This document shows, in pieces, positions 26,601-38,286 of a DNA stretch of 64,000 nt. This DNA comes from Daphnia carinata. Its lineage: Eukaryota; Arthropoda; Branchiopoda; Diplostraca; Daphniidae. The notes under the pieces are model-generated. The model had not been told where the DNA came from. It did not search any database and saw only the letters and a program-made list of their open reading frames with translations. Each line of letters begins with the position of its first letter. Position 1 is the stretch's first letter. Position numbers and translations under genes: made by a program. The stretch spans positions 2,046,001-2,110,000 of the forward strand of contig NC_081333.1 of NCBI RefSeq assembly GCF_022539665.2, read 5' to 3'.

Positions 26601-29600
26601 AAAAAAAAGGAGGGGGGTAAGAAAGTTAAAAAAAAAAAAAAAACGGATCCCCCGTCATCAAGAAACAGCAAGGAGGAAGAACAATAACAGCATGTACGTT
26701 TGTTGCGTGTATAGCCGAGTCGTACAACAATCATTTTTATTCATGAAAAACTTAAACAAAAAAAAAAACAAACAAAAAAACAAATAAAAAAAAAAAAAGC
26801 TGAACGAGACACGAAACTGTTGGACGGCCCGGTGCGAGATTTCCCATTGAAATTCAGTAGCCCAGCCTGAAGAGTCTTTCTTGTGTTCTTTTGGGTTGCG
26901 TATAGTCTTGTTCTTAAATCACCGAACGAAAAACAAGAAAACAAAAACAAAAACAAAAACAAAAACAAAAAGCAATCAAAAGTAGAAGCACAGATGGGGG
27001 GGGGGGGGAGGGAGGTTGAAAGGGGGCGGATGATTCAATGGTTGTCTATACCTGCGTTTTTTTTTTTTTTTTTTTTTTTGATGCTAAAAAGAGAAGAAAA
27101 AAAAAAAGAGAGCTGGAACTTGTCTCAATTTCCATGGGCACGCGGAACACGACCGTTTCGCGCATATCATCGCAACTGTTCGCTCTTTTTTTTTTTTTAT
27201 TCTTTATTTTTTTAATGCATTCGGCACGGTACAGCGACCCAAACATTTCTCTCCCCCCTCCGGATTCCCGAAATGTTTAAAAATACAGCAATAATAGCAA
27301 AAAAGAAAAAAAAAAATGTTGGCCTGCAGTCGGCATTGCGTGTCTTGTTTATTATTCCTTTAAGTTCTTGTTGTTGCTTCTCTCTCTCTCTCTCTCTCTC
27401 TCTCTGATTGTTGTGCGCAGCTTCTTCAATGTTTCGATTCACATGTTTTTTTTTTTGTTGTTTTTTTTTGTTTTTGTTTTTTTTTTTTTCACTTTGTTTC
27501 CATTTTGCTGTTGGGACTTGCGCGTCCGTCTGGGAAGGAGTGCGCAGCATTTAGCAGCCATCCCGAGTTGCTATCCCTCTTGCCTTATGTGGAATCGCTG
27601 GAAGACAACGAGGCCATCACGGCCAGCGGACTCTGCACCTACTCCATTATTCATGACCTGAAAAACAAAGCCGTCTTTGATGCAACAGCCGGCCAACAAA
27701 CAACAACTGCCAACGCCGCCACCAAGACGGCGTTGACGACAACATCGGCGGCGACGACGTCTCCGATATCGAGCTCATCACTCCCACAGGTGGCTTTCAC
27801 ATTCTTTATTTTTTTTTTTCTTTTTGCTCTTTCGCCGGGGGGGTTAAAGCATGGACGTCGTCTTCTTTTACAAAAACTTCCATTCGTCTTATCGGGTGGA
27901 GTCGACACGTATCTCCTTTAGAGCCGGTCCCGGCAACGGGAAAAAAAAAAAAAAAAAAAAAAAAAACGACGTATGTTTTGTTTCCATATGCGTCGTTTGG
28001 AATGCCGTATTCATATTAGATAGAGAAACCAAACACGCCATCTCTGATGGTGCCCGTCCTTCTCGACGTGCTCAAGGAGGAGGGGGCATTCCAGCACGAC
28101 CCCCACATCTCTTTCAGGTCCAACACAGCCAGATGGTATTCACTCGACTGCAGGGGCCGTATAGGACGTAAGTCTAAGGGAGGACAGCATAAAACGAAGA
28201 GGCTCACTGTTACACACACATAAGATATCAAAACTAAGCTGATGGATGTTACGACCATACGTCATTCAACTTGAATGTCCGATGTCTTCCATGTTTTCGG
28301 TTGACATTGATCGACATTCTTTCGATCGATTGCAAACGACCTTGTCGAAACTCGAACAAAACAATGTCCGCCATAGCTGCGAACTTTTTTTCTCCAAGGG
28401 CCGTGCGGTCCGTTGGTGGAGGGAGAAGCCAACTGGCGGTCCGAACAATCGTAAATCACGCTGAAAACGTGAAGGGGATAGATGAAAAAAAAAAAAGCGA
28501 CGTCGGCAGCGTCGTTTACAGAGGAATTTGCGTCATTCTTGATTTAAGAAAAAGAAGAGTTCCATACGTTAAGGAACGCCTCTTTGATCAGTGAAGCGTC
28601 TTTCTCCTTTTGAACGCCCGTTTGCGGCATCGACCCGATAAAAAGGAAGGAGAAAAACTTTGGAAATGAAAAGGAATCAACAGAGAGAAAACAAGACGCA
28701 GACAGACGCACAAAAAAAAAAACAAAAAAAACAGTTCCGCCCCTTATAAGGCGTTGTAGTGAACTGGACAGTCGCACGGCAACATGCCTCCGGATTCCCG
28801 TTTTTTTTTTTCTTTCTTTATGCAACATGATGAATCCGCTTCTTCACTGTTCTCTTTCTATTTTTATTTTTTTTTTTAAGGGGAAAAAAAAAAATCTACT
28901 GACAATATAAAGATAAACGCCTTTTGATGTCCAGGATGTACACAGTTACACTAGTGAATGCGTCCTTTGTCTATGATATGGACGTATACAAATTTTCGTA
29001 CCTTATGTGGAAGGTATACGTACTCGCTTTTTACACTGCCGATAGAATTAGCAGCCTCATCTCGGATGTACTGGTTCGCTTAGGCCCCCCCCCCCCCTCC
29101 CCCCCAGCTATCCCCCTAAATGCGGATTTCATTTGATTGGAATGACATGTTTGTTTGTTGTTGTTTTGTTTTATTTCGACATCAAAGGTGACGCAAGCGC
29201 AGACTGCTATGTGTCTGATTGACGCGGAAGATTACAGCGACTTACCCATACGTCAGTACGAGGAAGACAACGTCCTCCGCGAGCTTAACAAGGCCTATTT
29301 GGGATTTCGCCAACATTATCCGGACGCGGCGAGGGCCGAACAGCCGCAACCGAAGGAGCAGCCGCAATTAGAGCAGCGTCTGCCCATCGCCGGTGCTTCC
29401 AGGGACTTGTCGCCCAGCAGTCGCAGTAGACAGGCCAGCACGATCACCGGTAAGTCCCAACTTGTCGTTTTCTTTGTCTTCTTTCTTAACGATGTGTGTT
29501 ATTGATTTTTTGATTGGGGCCGCCGTGCAGATCACACGATGAGTCAAGATTGGGCGGACTTAACCCGCAGCACGACGTTAGTGGCCTCGTCAGGCGATCC

Positions 29601-32010
29601 TTCATCCCCTCGGCCGAGCATTTGCCCGTCGATGGCCAGTCAAGATCAATCTCACGTGGCGGCCGATGAGACGGATCATCGCGGACGTTCGGCTCACAAC
29701 CCGACGATGCTCTACGGCGGCGGTCGCAACGTGCCGCTGACGCTGGCCAAAGCCACTGTTGTCAAGCAGATCATGACCCGCGTCAAAGACGCTGGATTAT
29801 CTGAGCTGCCGTCGTCGTGCGTCTTGCCTAAGAAAGCCGGCTCCATTTACGCTAGTTGCCATTCGCAAGACGAAGACCTCAACAGCTCGATGGAGGAGTT
29901 CCGCAGCGCCAACACCAGCCTGGACGAAGATGAGGTACCATCGCGAGCAGCAGCAGCCGCCGTCAATCGAATGCAACGCCACCGCAACTCGACCGACCGG
30001 AATGGCAACGATCAGCTGAACAAGTCGAGAGGTTCCAGCACCGAATCCGACAGCAGTGCGGAGTGAGTAACTTGTCCACACACAAAATGAAAATCCACTA
30101 GAAGATTATTCTAAATGAAAAAAAAAAAAAAAAAAACGATTGTTGAGTGAAGGAATCGGCGGCCGGAATCGCGTGGTTTCGCTCTAGACAGCCAACACGA
30201 AGAAGATTCGTTTAGCGGCGACGGCCTGGAACGCGAGAAACGCTGGCTGGATCACTTCCGCGAGCGGAGAGGCCCGCGCAGCACTCGCAGTGGCAATCTC
30301 AAAGATTCGTCTTCCTCCTCCAAGGATTCTTCCCGCTACAGTTTCAGCACCGAATTCAGTTCCGGTAAATGTTACATTCCCATTGTTCTTTTCGAGATCT
30401 ATACACCAAAAACTGGAACGTGCAATGTCTTCTTTTTGAAGAACTGGATGAGCTCTACGATCAGTTTAGCCACTGGCTGGACGATCCCAACGGCGGCGAA
30501 TCGCTGCAGCAAAACGGCCGCAATGCGGCAGTGTTCCGCTTCGCCCACGGATTATTAAAGCGGGCATTGAGCGACTCGTTCGCCAGCGTAGCGCTCAGCA
30601 TCGAAAACCTATCCGCCCACCCGGAGACGCTGATGAAAGACATCAAACTGGCGGCATCGAGCGAGGGTCGGCGCGGATCGAACAAGCGCTCGTGGAGCTT
30701 GAACGAACACGTCGGAGACGAGCGATTGGCCCTGCAGTTGGCCAAGGAGATGGTGGAACGAGAAACGCTGATGGAGGAACAAGTTCTACCGATGCCGGAC
30801 ATTGTTCCCCTACTACCGGTGGACGCCATCGAGGAGGAAGCGGCGCTGGACGAGCCGGAAGAGCCGAAAAAAACGACGGCCATGAAGAAGAAGAGCAACA
30901 GCAAATCGAGAATGGCGTGTCAGTTGGTGAGTATCGTGCTGGAACAGAGGCTGGCCGAAGTAGAGCTAGAGTTGCAGGTGCCCGGTCCGTCACGTTTACG
31001 CAGTGCGCATCATCACGCCGTTAGGCCGTCACTAATAAACACCCGTTGCCCTGGCGGTTGCCCGAAGGCACCGCTGCGTACCCAAGAATCCGTCGCCTGG
31101 GAATACCATCAAAATCCGTCCTGCTCCTTCAACATCCGACTCGATCGGACCGTAGCCACCCGGCCGGCCGCCAAATGCCGCCTCGCTGCCATACTCGGCC
31201 ACTCGGCGCCCGTTCCTACACCTACCCCTCTCACCACTACTCCTGCCACTCCTCGTCCTTCTTTCACTAACCAATCACCTATTGGCAGCGCTGCGAAGGT
31301 AAGACGCCGAGCGCCACCAACAACAAATGATCCAACCCCGTCCATCCCAATCCCGTCCGCTGCGGTGTGGCTTCATTTGATACGCGTATTCCCTTTTTGT
31401 TTTTTTGTTTCGAAAATTCCTCGCACGTCAATCAAAGCCCGAAGCCCAAAAACATTTCGCGGCTGATTTGCATGTCCCGTTTCGTTTGGTTTTTCAGCAC
31501 GCATTCATTATTTCTAACTCCATTTATCGATTATTATTTTTTTTTTTTTTTTTCTCTTTTTTTTTATTTGACAGTTTTTTTTTTCTTTTGCTTTTCGTGA
31601 TCGAGCTTATTATCAGTTCAGAATTCTCCTCACCCCAGTCCCCTGTCAGCGTTCAACGCCTAGTTTGATTTGAGGACACTCCCCTTATAGTGCAGTTACG
31701 TAAACGCACGCCCAATCAGCTAGATCGCAGCCGATTTCTCTCTGTCCCTTTTTTTTTTTTTTTTTTTTTTTCAATAGCGAAAAGAAAAACAAAAACAAAT
31801 TCCAAATATCAAAGACGGGAAAAAAAAAAAGAATCTCCTTTCTCGCCCATCTGCAAGAAATCAGGGTGGGAAAAAAAAAGGGGAACAGACCGTGTCGAAG
31901 AAAAAAAAAAAAAAAAAAAAAAGCTCGGCGTGATTTTGGGTGTTGGCGCGTTTAGCGCAACGAACCACAAATCGTTTCGCATCGGTCGTTTCTTTTCAGC
32001 GTGGCAACAC

Positions 32011-32045
<35 letters not shown>

Positions 32046-33159
32046 AAAGGGAAAACCAGAAAGAAAAAAGAAACAAAATAAATCAATAAAAAATAGAAAT
32101 CCGAACATGAAAAATATGCAATTTCGATCATTCTATGTTACATGTGTGTGTAGAACTCGCAGCATTCAGTGGAGAGAGTGGTGTTACTGGATCGGATGTC
32201 ACCAGTGGAGAGCGAAGTCGGCACGGAACTGCTCCTTCACGGGGTCGGACGATGCTGCGAGGCCATCAGCGAGTCGAACCGTTCCAGTAACGCCGGCGAG
32301 GATTCTGAATCGCAGACGCCGACGCCGATGAACCCGACGCCGCCCAGAACTCGTCGCGGCTCGTGGTTTTTCAAAAAATCGCGCGAACAGCGTCACCATC
32401 CCAGCATCAAGCATCAGAGGGCTCGTTCCAACAGTGTGCCGACCGTCATGGAACTGTCGCAGTTGAGCCTCTGGCAACAGCAAATGGCCGAGCAGCTGAA
32501 ACAGAGTCTCATTCCGGACATCATCGTCTCCGACGAGAACACGGAAGACGACGAGTGTTTCAGCAGCCAGCAGAGCCAGAGACGCCATCGCAGCTACGAC
32601 GACCAATTGCAGAATTTCGCCCAGTCTAGTGAGTCTTTGCTTAGCGACGATGTGGTGGAGGGATTCAGCTGGACCATGGCAGAGACGATCATCGAGGACA
32701 TCATGAAAGAGATTGGGTCGAAGCAGACGCAACTCTCTTTGCCCACTCGTCACAACCCCAGCGGAGGAGTAGGCAAAATAGGCCTTCACAATCCCCTTAA
32801 AATGACCAACAAATTGCCTGGAAAGAGCATCTTGAAGATATCTAGCAACGATTCACTGCATCGGAGTCATAGCGGATCGCTGGAACAACCGCAGGAGAAT
32901 GTCGAACGGCCGACTTTCGCCATTCACAAGACCATCGCTGAGCATATGGCTGAACAGCAGCATCAAAATGCGCCGATGTCGTGGTCGCATCGTAGCACAT
33001 CGATGCCCAGTCTGAGGGCCATTGACGAACTCGAATCTCTCAATACATCCAGCATCCTTGATGAGAGCGAGGCCATTCAAGTGAGTGTCTCCGGCTTCTG
33101 GTGATTGACTCAAATGACGAAGCGCTTCCTGGAAAAATCAGCTGCCTCTTTGGAACTCT

Positions 33160-33198
<39 letters not shown>

Positions 33199-34066
33199 GG
33201 GGGAAATGGTTGATGGACTCTATTTATACTTTCTCCTTTGCCTCCGCTTTGCTTTTTTCCTGCTTTCACTCGCTTTCTGTGATTGCATGATTGGCTGGGC
33301 ATGCTTCGGTTATCTTTGTTTTCTCTTTGTGGCATTCCGTTTTTTTAACGCTTTCATACGCACCACATGTCAGTTTGTTTTTCTTTCTCTCTCTTTTTTT
33401 TTTTTTTCGCTTGGGATTGATAATGTCGTGTGATCTATAAGACAACAACATTTGAATTGATTTCGTTATCTTGCGTTCCGTAGATGACAAACGGCAATCA
33501 AAGGGATGATGAGAAACAATTTGGGCAAGTGAATGGTGGCTTACTGCCCATCATTACCGGTAACTGGGGCTGCGGCTCATCCGGCGGCGGAGACGCTCAG
33601 CTCAAATCCATGCTCCAGTGGATGGCGGCGTCGCGCTCTGGCGCACCTTGTCTCGTTTATTACACGGCTGGAGCCAGTTCCGTCGTCAAGGTAAAAAACA
33701 AGCTCAACAAAAACAACAACAAAAGTGAAACAAAAGAAAATGAATTTAATCTTCACGGTCTCATTCTTTCAGCTGGATATCGTCTGTCGTGTGATTATGG
33801 ATCGGCAGTGGACCGTCGGTGATTTAGCCGGTGCCCTGCTGCGCTACTGCCGCGCCCGTCTCGATCCCCGTCGGCTGGACTTGATCAGCCGACTGGAAAC
33901 GCACTACCAGGCTGTCATAGCCGGCTCATCGGCAGTGGATGCCGCAGACGAACGGCAAATCAGTCTTTCAACTTGTTCGGAATGTCCCGGACCGCATTCG
34001 GGAACAGAACGACTTCTTTTTGATGAGCTTCTTGGTCAATATCCCCTCAAACAAACCGAACTGTGA
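8803..34066 (+). CDS. PARG-like protein with degenerate active site and giant insertion
   Basis: Exons in phase: 8803-8936, 13073-13275, 21357-21501, 22576-22669, 25851-26102, 27538-27789, possibly 28020/28026-28167, 29188 (or 29198)-29449, 29531-30062, 30192-30364, 30442-31298, 32154-33080, 33484-33690, 33773-34066 (TGA). The product is about 1,440-1,490 residues (human PARG 976). Similarity to the PARG catalytic region: helical lead-in (LFDTQLPTMVDYALQL), AHAFFSTFPRR, a macro-domain signature, VLRELNKAYLGF, then after about 900 residues GNWGCG and WTVGDLAGALLRYC at the C terminus. At the signature, human VDFANRFVGGG...QEE reads VCFASRRIGGS...QEC with no gap. The positions of human D737 and E756 are thus both Cys, the third Gly is Ser, and E755 remains. 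The inserted part is acidic, Ser/Gln-rich and largely low-complexity with short helical stretches. I infer a pseudoenzyme, perhaps an ADP-ribose-binding scaffold; activity is untested. The ATG at 8803 is the likely start, although the frame stays open upstream to 8626. Confidence 0.8.
8937..13072 (+). other. Intron 1 of the PARG-like gene, homopolymer-rich
   Basis: No exon is seen. The intron holds dense poly-T and poly-A runs plus CA/TG repeats (for example 10614-10628, 10651-10665, 11708-11722, 12250-12270). Open frames here are artefacts of Lys/Phe homopolymers. Confidence 0.6.
14197..14220. repeat. (AC)n microsatellite
   Basis: An uninterrupted AC dinucleotide run of about 12 units lies in intron 2 of the PARG-like gene. 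Confidence 0.85.
18855..18926. repeat. Compound (CT)n / (TG)n microsatellite
   Basis: A CT run (about 18855-18875) is followed 26 bp later by a TG run (18902-18926). Both are in intron 2 of the PARG-like gene, and both are likely polymorphic. Confidence 0.8.
22670..25850 (+). other. Intron 4 of the PARG-like gene
   Basis: AT-rich with a (GA)n stretch near 23108-23137, poly-T runs at 23620-23690, a TA repeat near 24865-24880 and a (GT)n run just before the next exon (25746-25766). No exon is recognised. The intervening stretch 21502-22575 (intron 3) is similar. Confidence 0.55.
26103..27537 (+). other. Intron 5 of the PARG-like gene
   Basis: AT-rich with poly-A near 26580-26608, a G-run at 26997-27008 and an uninterrupted (TC)n run at about 27379-27405 shortly before the next exon. 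It ends at a tandem acceptor, AAG then GAG, three bases apart (27537 and 27540). Confidence 0.55.
28020..28167 (+). other. Possible extra (alternative) exon of the PARG-like gene
   Basis: An open, coding-like stretch (reading through TPSLMVPVLLDVLKEEGAF and ending near RWYSLDCRGRIG) finishes at a perfect GTAAGT donor. The acceptor could be the AG before 28020 or 28026, both phase 0, matching the previous exon. Its phase-1 end fits an acceptor at 29197 (exon from 29198). Skipping it also preserves the frame, by joining 27789 to 29188. The acceptor tract is weak, so this could be an alternative cassette or a decoy. Confidence 0.45.
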
Positions 34067-34979
34067 CATATCTATATACAACAATTCAATTCTAAATTGA
34101 TCGTCTAGACGCTTGATTATTACAGTGTGAGGAGATGCATTTCAAAGTCATCAACGGGCCATTATAGACCGATATGTCCGCAAAAAACGATATGTCCCAC
34201 CACGGATATACTATATATCTTTTTGTCATTTCTAAACGCAACTTCTTTAGGAGGATGAATTCATGTTTATTTTTTTTTTTTTTTTTCTTTTTGTTTCATG
34301 GAGAACCCATTTTTCTTTTTTTTTCTTTTTTTTTTTTGTTTATTTGGTTTTTAATTTCAAAACTTTAGATGACGAAAAAAAGAAAACAAAAAAAAAAAAA
34401 AAAACAAGAAAACTTTGTCGCATCTTGGAAGTAACTGGTTCAACCAGTCCAGTGAGGCTGCTTCACACACGTGAATATTATAAATAGATTGGTTAAACGA
34501 AAATACAGTTATTGTCGAAATAAAAAAAAAAACTGTGAGACTTGGCCTTGTAACGTTATCAATGTAGTCTACCAGTAGAGATGCGATTGAATCTATGATA
34601 GCTTGCAGACACACAATTATGACAAATCTGGGGTGACTATTGAAACAATTCGTTGGAGCAAGAAACTAAAACTCTGTTAACAATGTTGCTGTGGATCTTT
34701 GAGATTCGATTTTCACGTCTTGCGGAATAGCCACGTCATTGCCAATACAGATCAACGTGTGCGACAAACCAACGAAAGGCCCAATGAATCAAATGTTGGG
34801 GAAAAGAAGGACCTTATAGAAATACGTTCTTGGCACACGCGTCGTCCTCATAAGTCATTTTCAAAGTAGAGTCCTTATAAGAAAACAAATAATTCATGGT
34901 GAACAAATTTGTCTAACTGATACAGTTTCATCTTACCTTTAGGATAGAAGTATAAACGTTTTTTTTTTTTTTTTTTGTA
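34067..34979. other. Convergent 3' region between PARG-like and EF-hand genes
   Basis: Non-coding, AT-rich. It contains an AATAAA-like polyadenylation signal near 34518 (plus strand), about 450 bases after the PARG-like stop and inside an A-rich tract. Both flanking genes point into this interval, so it holds their 3' UTRs. No gene is seen. Confidence 0.5.
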
Positions 34980-37900
34980 TTACAGGTCGTCGAACGAATG
35001 AAATGAAGTTTCTAGAAGGTCGTCATTTAAATGAATCGCAAGAAACTCGTCCAACGTAACCTGTTTTCGCGTTGTAGATGATAACGAATAGATTGCATAT
35101 CTCTTGCAACACGACCCCAAGGCTACTATAGCTATGGAAATCCAATTATTGTTACCTGACCGTCTTGATTTAAATCCCAACGTCGGAAGACTTTGTCCAC
35201 CCAAAGTTTGACTTGACGTAGTTTTCTTTCTTTTTCGCTTTCGATGAATATTTCGTCCTTGCCCGATTTCTTCGTTTCATGAAAAATTCGTTTTTCAGGT
35301 GTTCCAGCAAGGTCGTGCGTTGCACAGCATAGACTGCATAAAAACCAAGGATTAAACGTCGCCAATTTCCATTGATTGAGTTGATTGACTCACGTTAGGA
35401 GTTCCGAATACTGAATCGCTCCGTCACTACATCGTTCATATAGAAAAACGTGGTGCGTTAATGTCAATATTTTATATCTATAATGAATTTGCGTAAAGAA
35501 TTAATTACGTACCCGTCGAGGTCGTACAACCGGAATATCCATTTCAAACGATCAAGATGGGTCCTGTTGTCCAAAAAAAAAAGTTGCATAACTAATTTAG
35601 ATTTACATTTGAGTTCAGTTAGCGAATTAAAGGAAACAAGTATTTCGTTTAATTTACTGAATAGTTTATCATTACCCTTTACTGATGGTCGATAAGAACA
35701 CGAGCAGTTGCTGCAAACGATACAACATTTTTACAGACGTGTTAGTCAAATTGAATCGAATAATTAACTGATCGACTAAAATTAAATTTGAGCCCTCACC
35801 GTGAAAGTTATCTTGCCGTTGCCTTGCGTGTCTAAGGTTCGGAAAACATGTTTCACGTACAATCCTACGTCTGACATTTAAGACATTGTATAAGAAGAAA
35901 CATTAAAATAGTTCAACCGTGAACACCATGCGCATTGAATTTTGGAATTTCGTCCTTTTCATGTGATTGCTTCTCTCTACGGACTCTACTATAAAAGCCA
36001 CGCTAGTTACAGTTGATTGATTCTGGTATATAGTAAGTAATTGATTCTGGAAACAATCGCTTGTTTCACGAGATCCGTGCAACGATCCCGCGGAAAACAG
36101 CAACGTATAATGCACTTCTCTGGAAAATGTCAATAGCTTATTGTTACGTTCTTTTGTTGTTCATTTTTTAAATTACTTGTGTCACAGAAAAAAAGACCAA
36201 TGAATCCATCTAATTAAAGGGAAGTGATTTGAACTTTTCATGAAAAACTGACTCTAGGATCTTGCGAAACTTTTAATTATATGACACATTTCAGTGTTAA
36301 TGATTTGTGATACGTTTGAAGTAATAGGTATTACTTCCGTTGGGGAAAAGGCGGTGATAAGCGTCTCGCATCGTTTCTTCGGTGATAACTCCGAGCGGGC
36401 ATTCCTAAACATTTATTCAGAAAGAAAGGCATTTGTTAAAAACGAACTACGCCCGCTTATGATTTTTTTTTTTTTTTTTTAAAGAACGCTGGCACTACAG
36501 GATTCCCGGACACCTGGAAGTTCTACATCATGTTTACATATAGCGTTCAAAGGATATACATAGAAACACGCGTCGGGTTAAGTCAAGTTTAGTCCCAAGT
36601 CTAGTAACACACAATGTAAAACCCAAAAGGGAGTTTGTCTGCTTCAATTAATGAAAGATGTTTGATTTCAGAGACCTGACCTTTGCCAAGAAACTTGCTG
36701 TGACGATATCGATTGATCGACAGTTTGGACGCACTTTCCGGCCATTCTCTTTCATATATATCGGTCCCCCCCCCCCCTCACTTCCCTCTGCTTCCTTCTT
36801 TAGGTCCTTTTGTTGTATTTGGCAAAAGCCATCATACCCGTGGCGCGGTTCCATCCCATTATCGTTTTCCTCGTTCTACGATTTTATGGGAATAATCTTC
36901 TACACCCCCGTATAAAAACTTGTCCCGTTTTTTTTTTCCCTTCATAAATGTATGTACAAAGTCGTGTAAAGCGTCCATCAACTTAAACTGATCTATCAAT
37001 AAAGGGAAAATGCACAAAATAAGGTTGCGGCATCATACAGCCGAGACAGCGCCATTACTAAATCCGACTTGCTCTTGAAGCGTAAACAGCACCACTGGCG
37101 ACACAAATTTTTTGATATTATTTCTATGGAGCTGGGAAAGGGGAAAAACAGCACTACTTTGCCAGTCCGTTCGGTGCGTCCTACGTTGAAGCCCCCCCCC
37201 CCCCCCCGGATATTCCAGTCACGTCGTTACGTTCATCTTCAAGTCGAAAACCCAATCTTTTTTTAGGGTTGTTGATTCAATAAGGAAAATTGATTTCCTT
37301 TGCTGTACCCATTTCCTCGGGGTGTACAAATGAAGAAAGTTATTGTTCCGCGAGGAATTAGTTGGTGCGACATTTCGTTTCCACTTGCGTCAATGCGAAT
37401 TCTTGGTCCTTTTTTTTTCGTGTTCGTCGTTAACAGGTAAGCCAAGCGATGACGCTCGTGTTTGCGAAACACAACACATTATTTCCCATTTTTTCAAGCT
37501 GCTCTTCAAATGAGATCACCTTTATTTATGGCAAATAAACCATTCGATAACTTACTTCGTCTATAACACGCGTAATGACTCTTATAACTTTTTTTTTTTC
37601 TTTATTCAGCCTGTTTTATTCACAATTTCGTTACCGCATCGAGGCAGTTCTCCTTTGATGTCTCGAAATTGACTACGGAGGGCGGCGATAAAGGCTTGAT
37701 CCCATTAAAGGGCGAAGGGACATGAACCTTAGTTCGAATTGAAAAAATGCCAACGTCTTATATTGCCAAGATTTGCTAATGGTTATAGGAAACAACCGCT
37801 ATATCTATAGACCGTATAAAACAGAAAACGTCATAGACTTTATGTCTATATAGGAAACGAACTTAACCGTTACACTTTTGATTGCTTTTACTTTTATTTC

Positions 37901-38286
37901 ATTTGTGACGTAAGTGAATTATCAACTCGAACGCCACCCCGTCTCTCTTTCGCTCGTGTGTCTTAAGTACTTTAATGCTAATTTTAAGCTAAGAGCAGAT
38001 TCACTTTACAAGCCGTTCAAGTGCTAGCGCTTATCGGTAAACATACAAAAAGTATCCAAATGCAAGTTTTTTTTACCTGTTTCAGTGTCCGATAGAATTG
38101 GCGCACTTCCTTGCGAGTGAAACTAGTACGATGACATATTTCGTCCAAACTAAGACGCAATCGAACTTGTTTTTCTTCTTGGCCATTGCCCGTTTTTGCT
38201 CCGTTTGCTTTGCAGAGATCGACATCCGTGAAATCAAGTATACTTGCTTGATCGCAGCTACCGCTGTCACTGAAGCTGCCAGGCAT
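34980..38286 (-). CDS. Neuronal calcium sensor / KChIP-like EF-hand protein
   Basis: Eight minus-strand exons join in phase: 38077-38286, 36335-36404, 35800-35870, 35676-35710, 35513-35563, 35394-35426, 35156-35333, 34980-35060, encoding 242 residues. The family core is clear: TSFTRKEVRQFYRTLKQ followed by ECPLGVITEETM (degenerate EF1, about residues 71-93). EF2 is DTQGNGKITFTQ (107-118), with Gln instead of Glu at loop position 12. EF3 is DLDGDGAIQYSE (143-154, canonical), and EF4 is DLNQDGQVTLDE (210-221, canonical). Two functional Ca2+ loops are therefore expected from sequence. Family members bind ion channels, kinases or other targets on Ca2+ rise. Residue 2 is Pro, so there is no N-myristoylation signal, as in several KChIPs. 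The EF3-EF4 linker is about 19 residues longer than usual and highly charged. The first exon (70 residues) supplies a variable N terminus, starting at the ATG at 38286; alternative upstream first exons remain possible. Confidence 0.85.

Noticed and set aside
30916-30978. Short intron starting at a GTGAGT inside the exon at 30442-31298
   Set aside because: The sequence is in frame and coding-like through it, and downstream phase fits whether or not it is removed; a 50-60-base intron is possible but not needed.
37620-37740. Minus-strand coding-like piece near 37.65 kb (as an exon of the EF-hand gene)
   Set aside because: The EF-hand gene is already complete and in phase without it, and its peptide fits no part of the calcium-sensor family.
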